Source: Myxococcales bacterium
GTDB lineage: Bacteria > Myxococcota > Myxococcia > Myxococcales > Myxococcaceae
Reading direction: 5' to 3'
Assembly: GCA_003153055.1 (NCBI GenBank)
Contig: PMBV01000119.1
Coordinates: forward strand, 151 to 46,118
Length of the DNA: 45,968 nucleotides
Part shown: positions 26,601 to 34,171 of the stretch, piece after piece
How the letters are laid out: each line of letters opens with the position of its first letter
How positions within the stretch are numbered: the first letter of the stretch is position 1
The notes under the pieces: generated by a model
What the model saw: the letters and a program-made list of their open reading frames with translations, nothing else
What the model was told of the DNA's origin: nothing
Databases searched by the model: none
Position numbers and translations under genes: made by a program

Positions 26601-27394
26601 GAGGCCGGCACCGGAGGCAGCGAGCGATCATCGAGCTCGAGCGAGGCGCCGAGTACCACGCCCGGCTGGTAGGCAGCCATCAGCTGCGTCGGCTGCTCGC
26701 GGGGGTCGTTTTCTCTCGGCAGCACGACGAAAATGTCAGAGGCCACCTGGTGGCGTCGCGGCGCGGGCGAGGGCGGAGGCCCGAACGGAAAGCTGCCGAG
26801 CTCCGTCGGCGCGAGCGGTGCGTTCCCCCAAGGCTGGGAGGGCAGCCCGTCGCCGCGGCCCGGAGGTGACGGGGGCGGCGGCAGCGGAGGCCTGATGTCC
26901 ACGTCGAAGGGCCCGTCGGGTGCGACTCGACGAGGCGGCGGGCTCGGCGGGGCCTCCAGGCTCCCTTGGATGATGGGCGCCGGGCCCCCGGCGAGGGCGG
27001 CCTTTGCCTGCTCGAGCCACTGGGCGATGCGACCGTCGTCGGGCTGCAACGCCGCGGCCTTCCGCAGAATGGGCAAGGCCGAACGGTACAGGCCCTTTCG
27101 GAGCAGCGCCTCACCGATGAGGTTGTAGGCGTAGGGGTTGTCACGGTCGATGTTGGTGGCGGCGTCGAACTGCCGCATGGCCTCGGCCGCGCGACCGACG
27201 TTGATGAGCGCCTTGCCCCACAGCACCCGCCCCACCACCGAGTCGGGGTGGTGGTTGATGCCTTGCTGGCAGACGGCGATGGCCTTCTCGTGATCGCCCT
27301 GCTCGAGGTACGCCCTCGCCAGCTCGACGAAGACTGTGGAGGACGGGTCCGTTGCGAGCACGTGCTCGTACTTGTCGACCATCGACTTTGACAT
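23699..27394 (-). CDS. Giant TPR protein with Pro-rich linker and one membrane span
   Basis: A 1231-residue scaffold. Residues about 5-130 are three to four cytoplasmic TPRs (VFVELARAYLEQGDHEKAIA, AYNLIGEALLRKGLYRSALP). Residues about 135-440 are a Pro/Val/Ala-rich disordered linker holding short recurring elements such as SDIFVVLP. A single span lies at about 449-470 (VAVGIGFLVVLLAAGGSFWL). From about 480 to the end are more than fifteen TPR or TPR-like units. The topology puts the N-terminal TPRs in the cytoplasm and the long TPR array outside the inner membrane. TPRs mediate protein-protein assembly, so it probably organises a periplasmic or envelope complex. It starts at ATG 27394 and leads a three-gene operon. 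Similar TPR scaffolds exist in myxobacteria, but I cannot name this one. Confidence 0.85.
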   Translation of the reverse strand: MSKSMVDKYEHVLATDPSSTVFVELARAYLEQGDHEKAIAVCQQGINHHPDSVVGRVLWGKALINVGRAAEAMRQFDAATNIDRDNPYAYNLIGEALLRKGLYRSALPILRKAAALQPDDGRIAQWLEQAKAALAGGPAPIIQGSLEAPPSPPPRRVAPDGPFDVDIRPPLPPPPSPPGRGDGLPSQPWGNAPLAPTELGSFPFGPPPSPAPRRHQVASDIFVVLPRENDPREQPTQLMAAYQPGVVLGASLELDDRSLPPVPASELPLIEATVTFEVPAPQVIVREVTSQSDAQLPVVVGHTPTGELPSPPDPIAPFPEEGPANGVLGGLTVDFDRLSKGAVDLPRMLVGVPPPPEPAAPGGLLDEVPFSVATPRPVPLAPAPAPVAPSATSGSGFLDDIPDASADALVAVPAAPELNTQAAEAIAREYEKELKAKLEVAQKKKTFLQRHGLKVAVGIGFLVVLLAAGGSFWLTRQKNQGETLDSALAKGLAGLAADTKEQYAAAIKAFEQAESMDTGNLTARAGAAYAHAMLYAEHGKDPAEREAARSGMNERARNAFPDSALVIDWLTAPDGTQAEAEKGLLEATLDKSLVQAHAGRVLLSAKRYDDALARLKRATELDAHQTLALVALGDYYLAFEDWDSALEMMANAEALSRYNPERVLGHAEARLELGKELPEALTALEGLSGKASLLERQRGRYVLLLGRALSANGRHEEAKKTLTDGLAAWGKPMGYAFELALAQASRAAGRMEKAQKYFEEALKLKPKSEEAKEGLGRALIAQGRERELLDRLKPEKDLGRVALVRGIAWFRLGEPNRAREELARTQVGGKYPSEAALYLALADAADQGPSDHGVELLEKAAGGKSRQRAAAQVALARVFLERKQPDKAKAQLEEAAKDPLDYEANTLLGQLLLDAEAPPELAIEPLERAVQHNGSHSAARHLLVRALLAMGRTQDAVKQVEGWTTDSPNLEAAWRDAAQAYLEAGRLPEAQAAAAKLPAASEDLEGWRIKARVLFASGDASGGMAALQRANKIDSHDPATFCEIGHALVRQGDAESALKAYAKVLEENPKSPCGKAGPLHAHPTSKGRPLPKDVLAGLIAHSTVSWEKAFLQATLARVLLEERDLKGAQANAESAVATAPAHPAAYFALAEVTRRQKSEDKARAALQKVTALDASWATPHLALADLLAKQGGDALPEALKEYEVVLRIDQNDVEVNRATKAITGLKRQLQK

Positions 27395-27492
27395 CGGTTT
27401 GGGGTGCCTCCAGACGGGCGCACCTTACCGCGTTTGACCTCCCACGACGGCGAATTGATGACCCTTTCATCTCTGGTGGTACCCTAGGACCC

Positions 27493-27927
27493 ATGCGCGC
27501 ACTGGTAGTCGCCTGGGCATTCACAGGGGTGGCCTGTGCCACCATTCGGCCCCCCGATCTCGACGAGCTCAAACCCACCGTGGAGGCCTTCCATCAGCGG
27601 GTGCGGTGGAAGGATTTTCGCTCGGCCGCCGACCTGGTCGTGCCCGAGCACCGCGACGCCTTCATCAAGGCGCGGAGCACGAGCAACGACGAGCGCGACC
27701 TCTCCATCACCGACTTCCAGCTCGAGGATGCCAAGCTCTCGCCTGACCGCGGCGCGGCCTTGGCCGTCTCGAAGATCTCCTGGTACCGGCTCCCTTCCTC
27801 CACCGAGACCACCGCGACCGTGACCAGCACCTTCGTCTGGAGAGAGAACACCTGGTACCTCGAGAGCCAAGACACTGGCCCCTTCGAAGACCTGCGGCCC
27901 GCGCCCGCGCCCGCTCCCGTGCGCTAG
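27493..27927 (+). CDS. Small lipoprotein of unknown function
   Basis: A 144-residue protein starting at ATG 27493 (AGGA four nt upstream). The N-terminus MRALVVAWAFTGVAC is a lipoprotein signal with lipid-modified Cys15. The mature part is a compact alpha/beta sequence (LKPTVEAFHQRVRWKDF, AADLVVPEHRDAFIKAR, TATVTSTFVWRENTWYLE) reminiscent of small NTF2-like domains, and ends in a Pro/Ala run. The NTF2-like idea is a guess from the pattern. It diverges from the TPR operon across 98 nt and is followed immediately by a hairpin. Confidence 0.75.
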   Translation: MRALVVAWAFTGVACATIRPPDLDELKPTVEAFHQRVRWKDFRSAADLVVPEHRDAFIKARSTSNDERDLSITDFQLEDAKLSPDRGAALAVSKISWYRLPSSTETTATVTSTFVWRENTWYLESQDTGPFEDLRPAPAPAPVR

Positions 27928-27972
27928 AAAAAAAACGACCGCCGTCTCGGGGCCGGCCGAGACGGCGGTCGT
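27928..27972 (-). terminator. Strong intrinsic terminator for minus-strand transcription
   Basis: A perfect 15-bp stem (27935-27949 with 27958-27972, core CGACCGCCGTCTCG) with an 8-nt loop. Read on the minus strand it is followed by eight U residues, the full signature of a Rho-independent terminator. It would end the acyltransferase-SDR transcript, whose last gene stops 176 nt upstream on that strand. On the plus strand the hairpin lies directly after the lipoprotein stop without a U-run, so it could also help end that transcript. Confidence 0.85.
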
Positions 27973-28147
27973 CGGAAGCTCCCCCATGGAGCCCCCTACC
28001 GAGGGCCTCCAAAAGCAACGGCGATGCCAGCCCTGATGAAGGGCCCAGCGCGAGTGCTTCCGATGAGTTGTCAAAGCGGCAACGATCAGCACGGCCTTCA
28101 GCCCTGACATCGAAGTCAGAGGACCTCTCGGCGGAGCTGGGCACGCC

Positions 28148-29080
28148 TCAGGAATCGTGCACTGCGCGAATCGTGTCGCGCATCGAGAACCCTGGTGCCC
28201 ACCCGGTCTCAGTGGCCCAACGGGAGCCATCGACCATGCAGAGGAACTGAATGTGGTCGAGCTCCTCGGGGGGAAACTCGGCCACCCGGTACCGGAACAG
28301 CGCCGAGAGCACCGGGCGGGCGAGCATGTGGGGAACGAACCGCGGCCTTTGGCCGAGCTCGCGAAACACGGTGGACAGCGGCACCTCGCCCGGGCCGACC
28401 ACGTTGTAGACGCCCTTGCGACCGGGCCTGAGCGCCTCGACCATGGCACGAGCGGCGTCCTCCATGTGAATGAGCTGAATCATCGGGTCGAAGCCGGCCA
28501 GCATCCACGGGCGGGCGAGCCGCAGGTAGTTCGACGGCGCGTTCTTGATGGTGGGCCCGACGATGTGCACCGGCCGCAGCACGACCGTCTCGGTCTTCGA
28601 CTGGCGCCAGAAGAAGCTCGTGCCCAGCATGTCGACCTCGACCAGATCTCTCACCGAGGGGAAGCGGCTGGCCCCCATCAGCGGCGCGTCTTCGGCCAGG
28701 AAGCTCGAGTTGTCAGGCGAAGGCCCGTAGACGTTGGCGCTCGAGAGCAGCACCACCTTCTTCACCCCGAACTTGGCGGCGCACTCCAGCACCCGCGTGG
28801 TGCCCAGCACGTTGAAGGAGTGGTGATCCTCCGCGCTCATGCGGGGGTCGTGCATGATGCCAAGGTGAATGATGGCTCCCACTGGGGTGCTCTTGAAGAC
28901 CTCCTCGGCCTTCCGCTTGCGCAGGTCGACCTGCACGTGCTCGATGTCTTTTGGCCGGCCGAGGAAGGGCCGGCGGTCGATGCCGATGACCCGCTCGGTG
29001 CGATGGAGCAGCTTGGCCAGGGTTCGCCCCAGGTTGCCGGAGATGCCGGTGACGACCACCGCGGGCCGCTCGGAGCTCAA
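28148..29080 (-). CDS. NAD-binding SDR/epimerase-family protein lacking the catalytic Tyr-Lys pair
   Basis: A 310-residue extended SDR (NAD-dependent epimerase/dehydratase) protein. The Rossmann motif is GISGNLG (Gly12, Gly15, Gly18), and SSANVYGPSP follows the fourth strand. The usual YxxxK proton relay is replaced: the expected place reads ASRFPSVRDLVE, so Tyr becomes Phe and Lys becomes Arg. Either it does another reaction or it only binds dinucleotide. The start is TTG 29080, with AAGGGGG seven nt upstream; its first bases overlap the acyltransferase stop (TTGA), implying coupled translation. The pairing suggests a lipid or polyketide-like substrate, which is inference. It ends the transcript before the hairpin at 27.93 kb. 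Confidence 0.85.
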   Translation of the reverse strand: MSSERPAVVVTGISGNLGRTLAKLLHRTERVIGIDRRPFLGRPKDIEHVQVDLRKRKAEEVFKSTPVGAIIHLGIMHDPRMSAEDHHSFNVLGTTRVLECAAKFGVKKVVLLSSANVYGPSPDNSSFLAEDAPLMGASRFPSVRDLVEVDMLGTSFFWRQSKTETVVLRPVHIVGPTIKNAPSNYLRLARPWMLAGFDPMIQLIHMEDAARAMVEALRPGRKGVYNVVGPGEVPLSTVFRELGQRPRFVPHMLARPVLSALFRYRVAEFPPEELDHIQFLCMVDGSRWATETGWAPGFSMRDTIRAVHDS

Positions 29081-29922
29081 AAGAAGACCCCCTTCCGCTC
29101 GCGAAGCCCCGCATCGAGCATCGTCTCGAGAGTCTGTTTCACCACCGCCACCCGCTTCTCGAGCTCGCTGTCGTCGTCGTCGGCCCGCCCTTCGAACACG
29201 AGGGGAGCCCCGAAGGTCAGGTGGTACTTGGTGGGCAGGGGCAGCGGGAGCCCCCACGGCGTCAGAGGGAAGGCGGGGAAGCCCAGGGCTTTGGCCACCG
29301 GCTTGACGTCGACCAGGGCGGGCGCCTGCTCCTCGGCCCCGACGACCGACACGGGCACGATGGGTGAGCGAGTCTCGAGCGCCAGGCGCATGAAGCCCAG
29401 CCCGAACCGCTGCAGCCGGTAGCGCTCGCGGAACGGCTTGGTGATGGCCTTCACGCCCTCGGGAAAGACGAGGATCGCCTCGTCGCTCTCGAGCAACCGC
29501 CGGCAGTTCTCTTGCGTCCCCACGACTTGTCCCATGCGGGCGAAGACCGTCGAGATGAAGGGCAGCGAGGGCACCCACTTGTCCACCATGCTGCGAATGG
29601 CCCGCGGGGGCTTGGCGTCGACGAGCAGGCTCACGCCGATCATCGCCCCGTCGAGGGGAATCTGCCCCGAGTGATTGGCGATGAGCAGCACCCGCCCAGC
29701 GGGCACCTGCTCGAGCCCCTTGGCCTCGACGCGAAAGTAGTGCTTGTACAGCCACACCAGGGGCGCCATCGCCGACAGCGCATAGTCCGGGTCGTAGCCG
29801 AACGGGTCCACGCCATACTCGTTGCGCGGGCGCATGTCGTTGAGCGACCGCTCGAGATCTCGGTCGACCATCGACAGCGTCCACTTCCGCAACCCACGCT
29901 TGAGCTTCTCGGTCAAGGCCAC
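29077..29922 (-). CDS. PlsC-type acyltransferase (LPLAT family)
   Basis: A 281-residue membrane-associated acyltransferase that moves a fatty acyl group to a glycerol-phosphate-like or other acceptor. The catalytic block reads NHSGQIPLDG; the His-to-Asp spacing is longer than the classic HX4D. The other LPLAT motif is FPEGVKAITKPFRERYRLQ. A GTG at 29922 is preferred; a TTG six codons further upstream (29940) is possible, and neither has a ribosome site. It overlaps the SDR gene by four nt at its 3' end. The longer spacing is found in a sub-branch of LPLATs common in actinobacteria and myxobacteria, whose acceptors are mostly uncharacterised. Confidence 0.88.
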   Translation of the reverse strand: MALTEKLKRGLRKWTLSMVDRDLERSLNDMRPRNEYGVDPFGYDPDYALSAMAPLVWLYKHYFRVEAKGLEQVPAGRVLLIANHSGQIPLDGAMIGVSLLVDAKPPRAIRSMVDKWVPSLPFISTVFARMGQVVGTQENCRRLLESDEAILVFPEGVKAITKPFRERYRLQRFGLGFMRLALETRSPIVPVSVVGAEEQAPALVDVKPVAKALGFPAFPLTPWGLPLPLPTKYHLTFGAPLVFEGRADDDDSELEKRVAVVKQTLETMLDAGLRERKGVFF

Positions 29923-30012
29923 GGGCGGAAGGTGACACAACCAGGCCCACGCTCAAGGAGCCACACGCACGATCGAGCAGTTCCGAGACCCCGGCGCTAT
30001 CCCTTGACAGCC

Positions 30013-32250
30013 ATGGGTCCTCGCCTGACAGCACCGCAAGCGGAGAGACCAGCCCTTCGCCCCGACCTCTCCCACGCCCTCGAGGCCGTGCCAGGGCCCG
30101 TGGTGGTGATGAGCAGCACCGGCATCGTGTGCGCCTTCAACCACGCCGCGGCCACGCGCTTCGCTTCGGCCAGCGAGGGCACCCCCGGCCCCTGGCGGCT
30201 ACTCACCCTCGACGCCCAACCCCTCGCCGAGGAGCCCTGGGCCCAGGCGGCGCGCAGCCAGCGCGTGGTGGAGCGCCGGGTGCTGCTCGAGGAGCCCGAC
30301 GGCGTGCGCCTCCCGACCCTGGTGCGGGCCGTGCCCCTGTGGGAACCTGACGGCTCCTCGGGTGGCGTCCTGGTCAGCTTCATCGACGCCTCCCACGACT
30401 CCCTGGCCAACCTCGAAGAGTACCGGAGGGCCTTCGACTTGAGCGACGACGTGCTCCTGGTGGCGACTCCCCGGGGCCGGGTGCTGCGCGTCAACGACGG
30501 AGCCGTGCGCATGCTGGGCTGGGCACCGGAGGCGTTCCTGGGCAACTCCCTGGGCGTCCTCATGCACCCCGACGATCTCGAGCGCTCCCTCGAGGCGACC
30601 TCCTCGGGCCACCCCTCGAGCGACTTCATCAACCGACTGAAGGGCAGCGACGGGCAGTACCACCTCATCTCGTGGACCGTGCGCCCCGAGCGCTCGCCCA
30701 TCTTCGGGCCGGTGGTGTACATGCGAGGGGTCGACGTCACCCAGAAGCTGCGCCGAGAAGAGGAGCTGATGGCTTCCCGCGAGCAACTGGCCGAGGCGCA
30801 AGACATCGCCCACATCGGCACCCTGGTCATCGACTACCGCACCAAGCGGGTCGAGCCCTCGCTCCAGCTCCGCCGGCTGGTGGCCCTGCCCGATGACGCC
30901 GAGGTCGCGACCCTCTTCGAGGATCGGGTGGCGGTGCACGATCGCGCCCGGCTCGAGGAGGCCGTGCGGCTGGGCCGAAAGGGCCGCCCCACCACGCTCC
31001 AGCTCACCGCCCTGCTGCCCCAGGGCCCTCGCGAGCTGAAGATCTGGACCCGACCCCACGCCGACTCGAGCGGAGAGGTGGTGCGGCTGGTGGCAGTGGT
31101 GCAAGACGTCACTGACGAGGTGCGCCTGGCCGCCCAACTCCGCCTGTCCGAGCGCATGGCGTCCCTCGGCACGCTGGCCTCGGGAGTGGCCCACGAGGTC
31201 AACAACCCGCTCGCCTTCATCGTCGCGAACCTGAACACCGTGCGCGGCGAGCTGAGCCGGGTGAAGGAACTGCCCGGGCTCGACCTCGCGGACATCCGCG
31301 CGGCCCTCGCCGAAGCGCAGGAAGGAGCCGAGCGCGTCGCCAGCATCGTGGGAAACCTGAAGGCCTTCTCCCGCGGCGACGACGAGCAAACGCCGGTGCC
31401 CTGCGACCTCGGGCCCATTCTCGAGGGCGTGCTCAACCTCGCCGGCAACGAGACGCGTCACCGGGCCCGCGTGGTGAAGGACTTCCGCCCGGTGCCCCTG
31501 GTGGTGGCCAACCAAGCCCGCCTGGGGCAACTGTTCCTCAACCTGGTGCTCAACGCCGCCCAGGCCATTCCCGATGGGCACGTCGAGACCAACCAGCTCA
31601 CCGTCTCCACCGAGACCGTGAACGGCGCGGCCGTGGTGACCGTGCAAGACACCGGAGAGGGCATCGCCCCGGAGAACCTCGGCCGGGTGTTCGACCCCTT
31701 CTTCTCGACCAAGCACGCGGGCCGGGGCACCGGCATGGGCCTGTTCATCGCCTTGGGCATCGCCAAGGAATTGGGGGGCGACATTCAGGTGGACAGCAGC
31801 GTGGGCGCCGGCACTCGCTTCAAGGTTCGCCTGCCCGCGGGAGGCAACCCCCACGGCGACACCGAAGCGGCTCCTCGAGGCCGAGTGCTGGTGGTCGATG
31901 ACGAGCCCCTCATCCTCCGCTCCCTGACGAGAATGATGGGCCGCTCCCACGACGTCACGACCGCCTCCGACGGGAACGAGGCGCTCGAGCTCCTCGCCCA
32001 AAGAGACTTCGACCTCGTCCTGTGCGACCTGTTGATGCCCGGGCTCTCGGGCGTCGAGCTGTGGGAGCGTCTGCCCGCGGCGCAACGGGGCAAGCTCGTC
32101 TTCATGACCGGAGGTACCTGCCCCACCGAGGGGCTGGGCTTGCCGGTGTCGTCGGGCCCGCCGGTGCTGCAGAAGCCCTTCACCGCCGACGCCCTGTCGG
32201 AAGTGCTCGCGCTGCGCCTCAAGGTCGCCATCGAAGCGCACCCGAGATGA
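30013..32250 (+). CDS. Soluble PAS hybrid histidine kinase with C-terminal receiver
   Basis: A 745-residue cytoplasmic sensor kinase with no membrane span. Three PAS-like domains come first (about 25-130, 135-255, 260-370); the second has the clearest signature (VNDGAVRMLGWAPEAFLG, HPDDLERSLEATSSG). The HisKA domain reads LASGVAHEVNNPLAF with phospho-accepting His394, the NtrB-like style. The ATPase part has LNLVLNAAQAI and VQDTGEGIAPENLGRVFDPF, then GTGMGLFIALGI. The C-terminal receiver (VLVVDDEPLILRSLTRM) has phospho-Asp672 in LVLCDLLMPGLSG and Lys in QKPFTADAL. The ATG at 30013 is 90 nt from the divergent acyltransferase start. The output partner is not encoded nearby. Confidence 0.95.
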   Translation: MGPRLTAPQAERPALRPDLSHALEAVPGPVVVMSSTGIVCAFNHAAATRFASASEGTPGPWRLLTLDAQPLAEEPWAQAARSQRVVERRVLLEEPDGVRLPTLVRAVPLWEPDGSSGGVLVSFIDASHDSLANLEEYRRAFDLSDDVLLVATPRGRVLRVNDGAVRMLGWAPEAFLGNSLGVLMHPDDLERSLEATSSGHPSSDFINRLKGSDGQYHLISWTVRPERSPIFGPVVYMRGVDVTQKLRREEELMASREQLAEAQDIAHIGTLVIDYRTKRVEPSLQLRRLVALPDDAEVATLFEDRVAVHDRARLEEAVRLGRKGRPTTLQLTALLPQGPRELKIWTRPHADSSGEVVRLVAVVQDVTDEVRLAAQLRLSERMASLGTLASGVAHEVNNPLAFIVANLNTVRGELSRVKELPGLDLADIRAALAEAQEGAERVASIVGNLKAFSRGDDEQTPVPCDLGPILEGVLNLAGNETRHRARVVKDFRPVPLVVANQARLGQLFLNLVLNAAQAIPDGHVETNQLTVSTETVNGAAVVTVQDTGEGIAPENLGRVFDPFFSTKHAGRGTGMGLFIALGIAKELGGDIQVDSSVGAGTRFKVRLPAGGNPHGDTEAAPRGRVLVVDDEPLILRSLTRMMGRSHDVTTASDGNEALELLAQRDFDLVLCDLLMPGLSGVELWERLPAAQRGKLVFMTGGTCPTEGLGLPVSSGPPVLQKPFTADALSEVLALRLKVAIEAHPR

Positions 32251-32311
32251 GAAAACCCAGCGGGTATCGCCCGACAGTCGAGGCGGCCCGGGAGTGGTAC
32301 CCTCGGACTCG

Positions 32312-33982
32312 ATGGAGCCCCTCGACAGGGTACGCCAACTCTCCGACTCGCGCCCCGAGCTCGCCTTCGAGCTCGCGTGGAAGACCTGGCGCGACACTGG
32401 AGCCCCGGAGGTCGCCGAGACGCTGGAGACGCTGATTGCCCCCGCCCTGGCCACCTTCGCGGCCCCCAAGGCCCGACGAAAGGACGACTTCCAGGCGGCC
32501 TGGCTCGAGGTGTCCCGGCACGCCGAGCAGGAGCCCCTGGCGACGACCTGGCTGGCCACCACGTTCCGCGAGCGGCTCCCCATCGACGCTGACTACAACG
32601 GGCTCCTCGACCCCCAGTACGCCCGCAGAAAGTACGCCGCCTACTTCGCCCGCCTCGACGCGCTGGAACCCCTGGCCCCCGACCCCGTGCTGGCGGCGGC
32701 CCTCGCCCGCTTCGTGGTCGATGCCCCTCTGTCGACCTGGGATGCGCGCTCGAGCCAGGAGGTGTACGGGCCGGCGCTCCAGCTTCTGGCCCGCTGCGAC
32801 GACGTGCGCCAGGCCGAGGTACTGGCGCGGCTCGAGCGCACCCCACAGGCGGGGCGGGCCTCCACCCGCGGCTTCCTCGCCGGGGCACTCAGGCCGGTCA
32901 TCGACAGGCTCGTTGGCGTCACCATCGAGCTCGACGCAGTTTCCCGAGGGGCCTGGGCCGAGCTGGCCAGACGTCGCCGCGCCGCCCCGCCCACCACCGA
33001 AGACGGCGAGGCGCTCCGGCGCGTGGTGTGGGAGCGCCCCGAGGAGGACACGGCCCGGCTGGTGTACTCCGACTGGCTGACCGAGCGAGGTGAGCCCAGG
33101 GGCGAGCTCATCGCGCTGCAGGTGCGTCTGAGCCAGAGCGAGGGCTCCGAGAAGGAGCGCCGGCGCGCCGAATCGTTGCTGCGGACCCATCAAGACGAGT
33201 GGCTGGGACCGCTCCGGCGGCTTCTGACCCGGGTGGAGTTTCGCCGGGGGTTCCTCGACCGAGCGGCCCTGGCTCAGAACGCCGTCGCGACCCAAGACGC
33301 GTGGAAGCAGGCGGCCTCGAGCGACGTGCTGCGCACCGTGCGGGTGCTCGAGAAGGGCCGGGGGAACTCGCGGCACTACACGCGCTTCGTGCTGTCGCCA
33401 CAGATGGAGAACCTGAGGGTCGTCGAGCTCCCCAACCCGCTGACGCTCGAGGGCTTGTTGGCTGGGCCGCCCCGCAGGGTCGAGGCGCTGAGCTTCGGCT
33501 TCGCGCCCACCAAGGGTCAGCTCTCGTCTGCCGTCGGGCACCCCTCGCTGCCCAGGCTCGACCGCCTGTCCCTCTGGGTCTCGGCCAGCAACCTCGAGGG
33601 CTCGCTCAGCAGCCTGGTGGCCAGCGGGCTGCTGTCTCAGCTCGAGGGGGTCACCCTGAGGCCCGACTACACAGTGGACCCGGGCGATGCCCTCAGCGCC
33701 GCGAGGAGGAGGCTCCTCGAGCCCAGGCTGGTGCCCGAAGTTCGCGTCGAGGTGCAGACGGCCGAGTGCACCTTGAGGCGCGAAGGCGAAGCGCTGACGC
33801 TCGACCTCGAGGACCGCTGGGGCCACCTGACCGAGCAGTTCCTCACCGCGGCGACTGGCGTCTCCTCGGCGGTAGTGCGCTACGTCGACAGCGCGGCTCG
33901 CCACCGGCTCCCCAGCCTCATCGAGACGTTGCAGCGAGCCGGGGTCGAGGTGCTCGCCACCCGCATTTCGGGGCGGCCCTGA
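32312..33982 (+). CDS. TIGR02996-domain protein
   Basis: A 556-residue protein whose middle (about 230-270) carries the TIGR02996 signature: WERPEEDTARLVYSDWLTER followed by GEPRGELIALQVRLS. This domain is abundant in Myxococcota and Planctomycetes and has no established function. The N-terminal 220 residues are helix-rich (LDRVRQLSDSRPELAFELAW). The C-terminal third has leucine-spaced segments (SLWVSASNLEGSLSSLVASG) suggestive of degenerate leucine-rich repeats. Start ATG 32312; a GTG at 32294 would add six residues. It follows the hybrid kinase by 61 nt in the same direction, so co-transcription is possible. Confidence 0.82.
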   Translation: MEPLDRVRQLSDSRPELAFELAWKTWRDTGAPEVAETLETLIAPALATFAAPKARRKDDFQAAWLEVSRHAEQEPLATTWLATTFRERLPIDADYNGLLDPQYARRKYAAYFARLDALEPLAPDPVLAAALARFVVDAPLSTWDARSSQEVYGPALQLLARCDDVRQAEVLARLERTPQAGRASTRGFLAGALRPVIDRLVGVTIELDAVSRGAWAELARRRRAAPPTTEDGEALRRVVWERPEEDTARLVYSDWLTERGEPRGELIALQVRLSQSEGSEKERRRAESLLRTHQDEWLGPLRRLLTRVEFRRGFLDRAALAQNAVATQDAWKQAASSDVLRTVRVLEKGRGNSRHYTRFVLSPQMENLRVVELPNPLTLEGLLAGPPRRVEALSFGFAPTKGQLSSAVGHPSLPRLDRLSLWVSASNLEGSLSSLVASGLLSQLEGVTLRPDYTVDPGDALSAARRRLLEPRLVPEVRVEVQTAECTLRREGEALTLDLEDRWGHLTEQFLTAATGVSSAVVRYVDSAARHRLPSLIETLQRAGVEVLATRISGRP

Positions 33983-34171
33983 CCCTCGAGCCCGAAGAGG
34001 GGCTGGCGACTCTGGGGCTCCCTTCGAGTTCGACGCCCGCCTGAGGGCCCTCGAGTCCGGGCGCGGACTCCAGAAGTAGGTCGAAGGTCAGAGAGACACC
34101 GGCCGCGGGTCGTCGGGCGCCCACCCGTGTGGAGCGTTGACTTGCCTCCGCTCCCCACGTAGCCCGCCGTC

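Noticed and set aside
29512..30012. N-terminal extension of the PAS kinase
   Set aside because: It runs opposite the acyltransferase and is His/Arg/Pro-rich; the protein begins sensibly at ATG 30013.
29081..30034. N-terminal extension of the SDR frame through the acyltransferase gene
   Set aside because: The frame is open but antisense of codon pattern; the strong ribosome site and overlap at 29080 mark the real start.
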